Shown: piece after piece, positions 5,470 through 10,564 of the stretch
Layout: every line of letters starts with the position of its first letter
Numbering within the stretch: position 1 is the first letter of the stretch
NCBI GenBank assembly: GCA_027323595.1
Contig: DAHWBL010000426.1
Coordinates: 1-10,564 of the forward strand
Length of the DNA: 10,564 bases
Reading direction: 5' to 3'
Source of the DNA: Acetobacteraceae bacterium
GTDB lineage: Bacteria; Pseudomonadota; Alphaproteobacteria; Acetobacterales; Acetobacteraceae
The notes under the pieces: generated by a model
Seen by the model: the letters and a program-made list of their open reading frames with translations, nothing else
What the model was told of the DNA's origin: nothing
Databases searched by the model: none
Program-made: the position numbers and the translations under genes

Positions 5470-7809
5470 ATGGATACCAATACCGCGCCGGACCTGCTGC
5501 CCATCGCCGAGCGGATCGCGCCGATCTCGCGACAGATCTGGGACGCCAAATACCGGCTGAAGGCGGCCGATGGCGCGCCGGTCGATCTGTCCATCGAGGA
5601 TAGCTGGCGCCGCGTCGCCACCGCGCTCGCCGGCGCGGAGGCCGAGCCGGCGGCCTGGGAGGGGCGGTTTTACCAGGCGCTGGAGAATTTCCGCTTCCTG
5701 CCCGCCGGGCGCATCTTCTCGGGCGCGGGCAGCGCGCGGCGGGTGACGCTGTTCAACTGCTTCGTGATGGGCGACATCGAGGACGATCTGGGCGCCATCT
5801 TCACCCATCTGCGCCAGGCCGCGCTGACCATGCAGCAGGGCGGCGGCATCGGCTATGATTTCTCCACCCTGCGGCCCAAGGGCGCGCCGGTGCGCGGCGT
5901 CGGCGCGGACGCCTCGGGGCCGCTCTCCTTCATGGATGTGTGGGACGCGATGTGCCGCACCATCATGTCGGCCGGCGCGCGGCGCGGCGCGATGATGGCG
6001 ACCATGCGCTGCGACCATCCCGACATCGAGGATTTCATCGCCGCCAAGCGTGAGCCCGGCCGGCTGCGCAACTTCAACCTCTCGGTGCTGGTGACCGACG
6101 CCTTCATGGAGGCGGTGGACAACGATGCTGACTGGACCTTGCGGTTCGACAACCGCGACTACCGCACCATCAAGGCGCGCGGCCTGTGGGACAGCATCAC
6201 CCGCGCGACCTATGAATATGCCGAGCCGGGGGTGATCTTCATCGACCGGATCAACGCCCGCAACAATCTATATTATTGCGAAACGATCCACTCCACCAAC
6301 CCGTGCGGCGAGCAGCCTTTGCCGGCCTATGGCGCCTGCCTGCTCGGCTCGATCAATCTCGCCCGGCTGGTGCGCGACCCGTTCACGCCCGACGCGCGGC
6401 TGGACGACACCGCGCTCGCCGCCCTGGTCGAGACCGCGATCCGGATGATGGACAACACCATCGACATTTCCGAATTCCCGTTGGAGGAACAGCGGGCCGA
6501 GGCAGTGGCCAAGCGCCGCATCGGGCTCGGCATGACCGGGCTGGCCGACGCGCTGATGATGTGCGGCCTGCGCTATGGCTCCGCCGAGGCGGCCTCGGTG
6601 GCGGGTGACTGGGCGCGGCGGATCGAGCGCGCGGCCTATCTCGCCTCGGCGCATCTGGCCGAAGAAAAGGGCGCCTTTCCGCTGTTCGACCGCGATGCCT
6701 ATCTCGCCGGCGAAACCATCAGCGGGATGGATGAGGACATCCGCGCGCTGATCGCCAAACACGGCATCCGCAACGCGCTGCTCACCTCGGTCGCGCCCAC
6801 CGGCACCATCTCGCTGGTGGCGGACAACGTGTCGAGCGGCATCGAGCCGGTGTTCGCCCACAGCTACACCCGCAAGGTGCGCGAGCCGGACGGCTCCAGC
6901 CGTCTGGAGGAGGTCAGCGACCATGCGGTGCGGCTGTACCGCAGCATGTTCGGGCAGGACGCGGTGCTGCCGGATTATTTCGTCACCGCACAGGATCTGG
7001 CGCCCGCCGAGCATGTGCGCATGCAGGCCGCGGTGCAGAACCACGTCGACAGCGCGATCTCCAAAACCGTGAACGTGCCTGTGGATATCAGCTTCGAGGA
7101 TTTCCAGCAGGTCTATCTCGATGCCTATCGCAGCGGCTGCAAGGGCTGCACCACCTATCGTCCGAACGCGATCACCGGCTCGGTCCTGGAAGTGACCCAG
7201 CCGGTCGCCGCGCCACCCGCTGCCGCGCCGGCCGTCGATGCGCCGGCCGCCGAGGCGCGGTCCGCCGCCCCCGAGGCCGCCCGGCTGTTCGCCGGCGGTG
7301 GCGTGGAGCTGATGGTGCGCGCCGACAAGCTCTCCGGCACCACCTACAAGCTGCGCTGGCCCGACAGCGAGCACGCCATGTATGTGACCATCAACGACAT
7401 CGAGCGTGACGGCATCCTGCGGCCGTTCGAGATTTTCGTGAATTCGAAGAATCTTGAGCATTACGCATGGGTTGTCGCGCTCACCCGGATGATCAGCGCG
7501 GTGTTCCGCCGTGGCGGCGAGGTCGCTTTCGTCGCCGAGGAGCTGAAGCAGGTGTTCGACCCGCGCGGCGGCCAATGGAGCAATGGCCGCTACGTGCCCT
7601 CGCTGGTCGCGGCCATCGGCGAGGTGATCGAGCGGCATCTGATCGACACCGGGTTTCTGGTCCCCCGCGCCCAGCCCGCCGGCAAGCAGGCAGGCGGGAT
7701 GGAGGCCACGCGCCTTGGCCCGCTCTGCCCCAAATGCAGCCAGCCCGGCCTGGTCAAGGAGGCGGGCTGCCTGTCGTGCATGCATTGCGGCTGGTCGAAA
7801 TGCGGATGA
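5470..7809 (+). CDS. nrdJ: Class II adenosylcobalamin-dependent ribonucleotide reductase
   Basis: NrdJ reduces ribonucleotides to deoxyribonucleotides using a radical generated from adenosylcobalamin, needing neither oxygen nor a second radical subunit. It has 779 residues. The alpha/beta barrel carries the redox cysteine pair Cys97 (LFNCFVMGDIED) and Cys290 (YGACLLGSINL), and the finger-loop motif NPCGE with Asn277, radical Cys279 and Glu281. The conserved MQQGGGIGYDFSTLRP (121-136) and APTGTISL (442-449) are present. After CKGCTTYRPN (557-566) comes an Ala/Pro-rich linker (578-604), then a TSCPD-type domain (about 607-725). A C-terminal zinc ribbon follows, with cysteines at 753, 756, 767, 770, 773 and 778, ending CGWSKCG; this tail is thought to take part in re-reduction. 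All catalytic residues are intact. The gene stands alone on the + strand, facing the chemotaxis receptor gene, with its stop 28 bases away. No cobalamin riboswitch or NrdR box was recognised upstream. Confidence 0.98.
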   Translation: MDTNTAPDLLPIAERIAPISRQIWDAKYRLKAADGAPVDLSIEDSWRRVATALAGAEAEPAAWEGRFYQALENFRFLPAGRIFSGAGSARRVTLFNCFVMGDIEDDLGAIFTHLRQAALTMQQGGGIGYDFSTLRPKGAPVRGVGADASGPLSFMDVWDAMCRTIMSAGARRGAMMATMRCDHPDIEDFIAAKREPGRLRNFNLSVLVTDAFMEAVDNDADWTLRFDNRDYRTIKARGLWDSITRATYEYAEPGVIFIDRINARNNLYYCETIHSTNPCGEQPLPAYGACLLGSINLARLVRDPFTPDARLDDTALAALVETAIRMMDNTIDISEFPLEEQRAEAVAKRRIGLGMTGLADALMMCGLRYGSAEAASVAGDWARRIERAAYLASAHLAEEKGAFPLFDRDAYLAGETISGMDEDIRALIAKHGIRNALLTSVAPTGTISLVADNVSSGIEPVFAHSYTRKVREPDGSSRLEEVSDHAVRLYRSMFGQDAVLPDYFVTAQDLAPAEHVRMQAAVQNHVDSAISKTVNVPVDISFEDFQQVYLDAYRSGCKGCTTYRPNAITGSVLEVTQPVAAPPAAAPAVDAPAAEARSAAPEAARLFAGGGVELMVRADKLSGTTYKLRWPDSEHAMYVTINDIERDGILRPFEIFVNSKNLEHYAWVVALTRMISAVFRRGGEVAFVAEELKQVFDPRGGQWSNGRYVPSLVAAIGEVIERHLIDTGFLVPRAQPAGKQAGGMEATRLGPLCPKCSQPGLVKEAGCLSCMHCGWSKCG

Positions 7810-7837
7810 CGCCCCGGCGCGACGATCTGCCGCTGCT

Positions 7838-9307
7838 CTAGGCCGCCTGCAACCCGCCGACGAACGCGCGCACCGCATCGGCCATCCGCGTGCAATGCGC
7901 CGACAGCGCGTCCGATGCCGCCCGCCCGGCGTCGGCGGCCTCGTTGGTCTGGCTCGATGTCTGCGACAGCACCGTCAGATTGTCGGCGATCCGTCCGGTG
8001 CCATCCGAAACATCCTGCGCGGAGCGGGCGATTTCCGAGGTCGCCGCACTTTGCTCCTCCACCGCCGCGGCGATCGCGCCGGTCACCTCGCCAAGCTCGC
8101 CGATGGTCTTGACGATGGCCGCGATGGCCGCCTCGGCGCCACTGGTCTCGGTCTGGATCGCCGCGATCTGGCCGCGAATATCGTCGGTCGCCTGCGCGGT
8201 CTTGGTGGCCAGCGCCTTCACCTCGTTGGCCACCACCGCGAAACCCTTGCCGGCTTCGGCGGCGCGCGCCGATTCGATGGTGGCGTTGAGCGCCAAAAGA
8301 TTGGTCTGCCCGGCGATGTCGTTGATCAGTTGCACCACCGCCTCGATCCGCCCGGCCAGCCCCGCGAGCCGACCGATGGTCTGCGTGGTGTCGGTGGTCT
8401 GCCGCACCGCCATCTGCGTGATCGCCGCCGCACGGGTGATCTGCGCGCTGATCTCGGCGACGCTGCTGGAAAGTTCCTCGGTGGCGGACGCCACCGTCTG
8501 CACATCCAGCCGGGTGCCGCGTGAGGCATCCGCCATCCGCGCGCTGCTGTCGGCGGCCTGCGCGGCGGTGCCCGAAAGGGTCGTTGCATTGGTGTGAACC
8601 TGCGCGGCGGCGGTCGCGACATCGCGCACCAGCGCGCCGACCTCCGCCTCGAAACGTCGCGCCAGCAGTTGGCGTGTCTCGGCCTGCGCCACCGCCGCCC
8701 GCGCTTTGGCCTCCGCCTCGCGCCCATGCGCCTCGGCCTCGGCGGCGCGCGCCGCGTTGGCCGCCACGATCGCCGCCTCGGAGCGGGCGAAAAGCCGCGC
8801 GAGCTGGTGCGTCAGCCAGACCAGCACGGCGGTTTCCAGCACCACGATGCCGGCATGCAGAACCACCCGCCCCAGATCCGCGCCGCCGGGATAGATCGCT
8901 TCGGGCAACAGGAAATTCAGCAACAGATGATGCACCGCGATGGCCCCCGCAGCGGCCAGCAGAACCACCCAGTCGCAATAGACCGCCAGCACCGCGAGGG
9001 TGGCGAAAAAATACATGTGGGTATCGAGCTGCCACGGATCGCCGCTGAATTCCGCGACCACCAGCGCCACCATGCCGACCAGCCCGAGCCCGATCGCCAG
9101 CCGCGTCTCCAGCCGGTTGCGCGCCACCACCCAGCTCAGCGTCGCGACGCCTGCGATGCCAACGCCGATCAGCGGATAATCCAGCCACGAATGCCCCAGC
9201 GCCACCGCGATCAGCACCAGCACCGGCGGGTGCAGCCACAGCAGCACCAGCAGGCCCTTGCTCGCCAGAAGCTGCATGGTCGCGATGCCGTCGGTGCCGT
9301 CTGTCAT
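7838..9307 (-). CDS. Methyl-accepting chemotaxis protein with histidine-rich multi-pass membrane sensor
   Basis: The 489-residue product has about six membrane helices within residues 12-175, then a coiled-coil connector (about 176-220, Ala/Glu/Arg-rich) and a cytoplasmic MCP signalling domain. The signalling hairpin tip is unmistakable: LINDIAGQTNLLALNATIES (327-346), then AGKGFAVVANEVKALA. Neither a HAMP domain nor a sizeable periplasmic loop is seen, so sensing is probably within the membrane. Histidines cluster in or near the helices (26, 39, 97, 126, 127, 151, 167), notably DTHMYFFATL and AVHHLLLNFLLP, which could bind heme, metal or quinone (inference). The C-terminus lacks a CheR/CheB pentapeptide. 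I chose the ATG at 9307, which has AGGG about 11 bases upstream; an in-frame ATG at 9277 is a poorer alternative. The signal should pass to CheA/CheW encoded elsewhere. The gene follows a small exported-protein gene by 25 bases. Confidence 0.94.
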   Translation of the reverse strand: MTDGTDGIATMQLLASKGLLVLLWLHPPVLVLIAVALGHSWLDYPLIGVGIAGVATLSWVVARNRLETRLAIGLGLVGMVALVVAEFSGDPWQLDTHMYFFATLAVLAVYCDWVVLLAAAGAIAVHHLLLNFLLPEAIYPGGADLGRVVLHAGIVVLETAVLVWLTHQLARLFARSEAAIVAANAARAAEAEAHGREAEAKARAAVAQAETRQLLARRFEAEVGALVRDVATAAAQVHTNATTLSGTAAQAADSSARMADASRGTRLDVQTVASATEELSSSVAEISAQITRAAAITQMAVRQTTDTTQTIGRLAGLAGRIEAVVQLINDIAGQTNLLALNATIESARAAEAGKGFAVVANEVKALATKTAQATDDIRGQIAAIQTETSGAEAAIAAIVKTIGELGEVTGAIAAAVEEQSAATSEIARSAQDVSDGTGRIADNLTVLSQTSSQTNEAADAGRAASDALSAHCTRMADAVRAFVGGLQAA

Positions 9308-9332
9308 GGTTGCGTGCCCTGGAAAGGATGAA

Positions 9333-9656
9333 TCATGGAAAGGATGGCGCGCAGCCGCCACCCGCGCTCGCGTCGAGCAACAGCCAGGCACCGGCCTGGC
9401 GCAGCCGCGCCCCGGCCGCTTGCGTCAGCGGTGCGACCACCACGATGGCCGGCAGGCCGCCGAAACGCAGAATCGCCAGTTCCGCGCGCGCCGCCGCGGC
9501 GAGGCTGCGCTGCGCGCTCCACCACGGCGGAAACACCACCGCCACCGGCCGCGCCGCGCGCGGCCCCGACACGCCCAGCCCAACCGGAACCAGGCCCAGA
9601 AGCAGGACGAGGATCGGGGCGAGGCGGAGGAACAGGATGCGCATGGTCACGCGCAT
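9333..9656 (-). CDS. Small exported or membrane-anchored protein paired with the chemotaxis receptor
   Basis: The 107-residue protein has an uncleaved anchor or signal peptide: basic MRVTMRILFLRLAP, then the hydrophobic core ILVLLLGLVPVGLGV (15-29). The remaining roughly 75 residues would face the periplasm. Features are VAVVFPPWWSAQR (38-50), an Ala-rich helix, ILRFGGLPAIVVVAPL (62-77), a Gln-Ala-Gly-Ala-Trp segment leading to LLLD (87-95), and a lone Cys102 near the C-terminus. No domain is recognised. It appears real: it has a coherent signal peptide, and it fills the space between the dehydrogenase stop (30 bases upstream) and the receptor start (25 bases downstream) on the same strand. 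A periplasmic accessory to the receptor is the natural guess, but it is unproven. Met5 (9644) is an equally possible start, with AAGGA 11 bases before it. Confidence 0.72.
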   Translation of the reverse strand: MRVTMRILFLRLAPILVLLLGLVPVGLGVSGPRAARPVAVVFPPWWSAQRSLAAAARAELAILRFGGLPAIVVVAPLTQAAGARLRQAGAWLLLDASAGGGCAPSFP

Positions 9657-9669
9657 CCTTGCCGTCCAA

Positions 9670-9697
9670 TGCTTAATATTTTGTGCTTAATATTTTG
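9670..9697. repeat. Perfect tandem duplication of a 14-bp AT-rich unit
   Basis: TGCTTAATATTTTG is present twice head to tail (9670-9683 and 9684-9697) with no mismatch. On the minus strand the first copy contains the dehydrogenase stop codon (TAA, 9689-9687), and the second fills most of the gap before the small exported-protein gene. The unit is very AT-rich for this genome. It may have arisen by replication slippage, and it duplicates a TATTAA hexamer that resembles a -10 element. Confidence 0.8.
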
Positions 9698-10564
9698 CTA
9701 GAGCAACATCGCCGGCACCCGCCCGCGGCGCCTGCGCCAGATAGGCGTTGCGCGCCACGATCAGATCATTGTCGCTGAGCCCCAGCGCCTGCGCGCGCTG
9801 CAACGACCGCCGCGTGGCGTTCAGCACCGGCGTCGCGGTGGCGGCATGGTTGGAGGCCTCACCGGCGAGATCCAGATATTCCATCGCCCGGTCGATGGCG
9901 AAGCCGTTATCGGACAGGCCCCGGATCTCGTCATATTTCGACGCGATCATCGGGTGGCCCGCCGCCGAATCATTGAGCACCGACAACATGGTTTCCAGAT
10001 CGATCCCGATCGCGTCGCCGATCGCCAGCCCCTCGGCGAAGGCGGCCATGTAGGCCACATAGACCGCCTGGTTGATCAGCCGCAGCGCGATCGCCTCGCC
10101 GCTGATGCCGACGCGATGAATCCTCGAACAAAAACTCTCCAGCACCGGCATGGCACGATCACAATCGCCCGGGTCCCCCGCGATCATCGCGGTGAGGCTC
10201 CCCGCGATCGCGGCCGGCGCGCCACCGCTCAACGGCGCCTCCACAAATCCGATCCCGTGCGCCAGCGCCTCGTGCGATAGCGCGCGGGTGAGCGACACGG
10301 TGATGGTGGTGGTGTCGATGACAAGACTGCCGGCGGCGGCATTGGCGAACACCCCGCGCGGCCCGCGCAGGGCTGCGGCATCCTGCGCGGGGCCAGGCAG
10401 ACACAGCATGATCTGCTCGGCACCGCTCGCCGCCTCGCCCGCGCTGCCGGTCGCCACCGCGCCGAATTCCGACACCGCGCGCGCCATCGCCGCCGGCCTC
10501 GTGTCGAACACCCGCAGCGCGTGCCCCGCCGCCGCCAGATGGCGCGCCATCGGCATGCCGACCC
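9687..10564 (-). CDS. 3-hydroxyisobutyrate dehydrogenase-family NAD(P)-dependent oxidoreductase, N-terminus cut by window edge
   Basis: The gene runs off the right edge; about 291 complete codons are visible. The first residues, VGMPMARHLAAAGH, are the end of the GxGxMGxPMA nucleotide-binding motif, so only a few N-terminal residues are missing. The Rossmann domain continues with ALRVFDTRP and a LCLPGP loop. The substrate-binding signature FVEAPLSGGAPAAIAGSLTA follows, then the helical C-terminal domain (AEGLAIGDAIGIDLETMLSVL). Numbered from the first visible Met (10556), the catalytic motif GxxGxxxxxKxxN reads GISGEAIALRLINQ, with Arg159 (codon CGG, 10082-10080) where family members have the catalytic Lys. 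The gene could be a weakly active, altered or non-catalytic member. The substrate is unknown; hydroxyisobutyrate-, threonate- and tartronate-type acids are used by relatives. It ends AKY-stop inside a 14-bp tandem repeat and may be co-transcribed with the small protein and receptor genes. Confidence 0.92.
   Translation of the reverse strand, partial: VGMPMARHLAAAGHALRVFDTRPAAMARAVSEFGAVATGSAGEAASGAEQIMLCLPGPAQDAAALRGPRGVFANAAAGSLVIDTTTITVSLTRALSHEALAHGIGFVEAPLSGGAPAAIAGSLTAMIAGDPGDCDRAMPVLESFCSRIHRVGISGEAIALRLINQAVYVAYMAAFAEGLAIGDAIGIDLETMLSVLNDSAAGHPMIASKYDEIRGLSDNGFAIDRAMEYLDLAGEASNHAATATPVLNATRRSLQRAQALGLSDNDLIVARNAYLAQAPRAGAGDVALAKY

Noticed and set aside
7810..7837. Possible bidirectional terminator between nrdJ and the receptor gene
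   Set aside because: The 28-base gap shows no convincing GC stem followed by a T run on either strand.
7806..7841. Eleven-codon ORF starting at an ATGA overlap with the nrdJ stop
   Set aside because: It runs into the 3' end of the convergent receptor gene and is too short to support; the ATG arises from GGATGA at the stop codon.
6268..7878. Long open frame of about 536 codons antisense to nrdJ
   Set aside because: It is the shadow of a high-GC gene: rich in Arg, Gly, Ala and His with no recognisable domain, while the opposite strand encodes complete NrdJ motifs.
7590..9239. Open frame of about 549 codons overlapping the chemotaxis receptor on the same strand in another frame
   Set aside because: It is a Gly/Arg-rich frame-shifted reading of the receptor gene; the MCP signalling motif lies in the other frame.

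Overview
The window is GC-rich throughout (roughly two-thirds G+C by eye) and densely coding. The gene content suggests an alphaproteobacterium, most likely from the Rhodospirillales/Acetobacteraceae: an N-type F1Fo-ATPase operon with AtpQ and AtpR, a B12-dependent ribonucleotide reductase with a C-terminal zinc ribbon, and a methyl-accepting chemotaxis protein with an all-membrane sensor. The taxonomic call is inference from gene content and composition, since no marker gene is present. Twelve protein genes are supported. Only nrdJ is on the + strand. No RNA gene, IS element or CRISPR array was seen.

Region 1 (1-2652, minus strand): the first five genes of an N-ATPase operon in canonical order, atpD-atpC-atpQ-atpR-atpB. 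atpB is cut by the window edge, and atpE-F-A-G are expected beyond it. All four junctions are 4-base ATGA overlaps. The promoter region of atpD holds a near-perfect FNR/FixK/Anr-type palindrome (TTGACGCGGATCAA, 2590-2603) and, upstream of it, two 17-bp-phased copies of a GAAAGTGA element. This suggests oxygen- or redox-responsive control.

Region 2 (2653-5196, minus strand): a tight three-gene transport operon. It encodes a DUF485 (YjcH-like) membrane protein, an ActP-like sodium:solute symporter, and a two-cysteine maleate isomerase/Asp-Glu racemase-superfamily enzyme. A good sigma70-type promoter (TTGACA, 18 bp, TAGGCT) lies upstream. The substrate is probably a small carboxylate.

Region 3 (5197-5469): the divergent intergenic region between the symporter operon and nrdJ. 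It holds the symporter promoter, two overlapping hairpin options, an 11-bp direct repeat, a 12-bp palindrome and a good ribosome binding site for nrdJ.

Region 4 (5470-7809, plus strand): nrdJ, an oxygen-independent class II ribonucleotide reductase of 779 residues.

Region 5 (7838-10564, minus strand): a beta-hydroxyacid dehydrogenase cut by the right edge, a small exported or anchored protein of unknown function, and a chemotaxis receptor. The receptor lacks a HAMP and a periplasmic domain and has a histidine-rich multi-pass membrane sensor. The small gene and the receptor look like a two-gene module. The dehydrogenase has arginine where this family normally has its catalytic lysine.

A plausible common theme is life at variable oxygen: an FNR-boxed alternative ATPase, an oxygen-independent RNR, and a membrane-embedded taxis sensor. 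The clearest leads are the FNR-type box on the N-ATPase operon, the small-protein/receptor pair, and the Lys-to-Arg dehydrogenase. No wholly new multi-gene system is demonstrable from this sequence alone.
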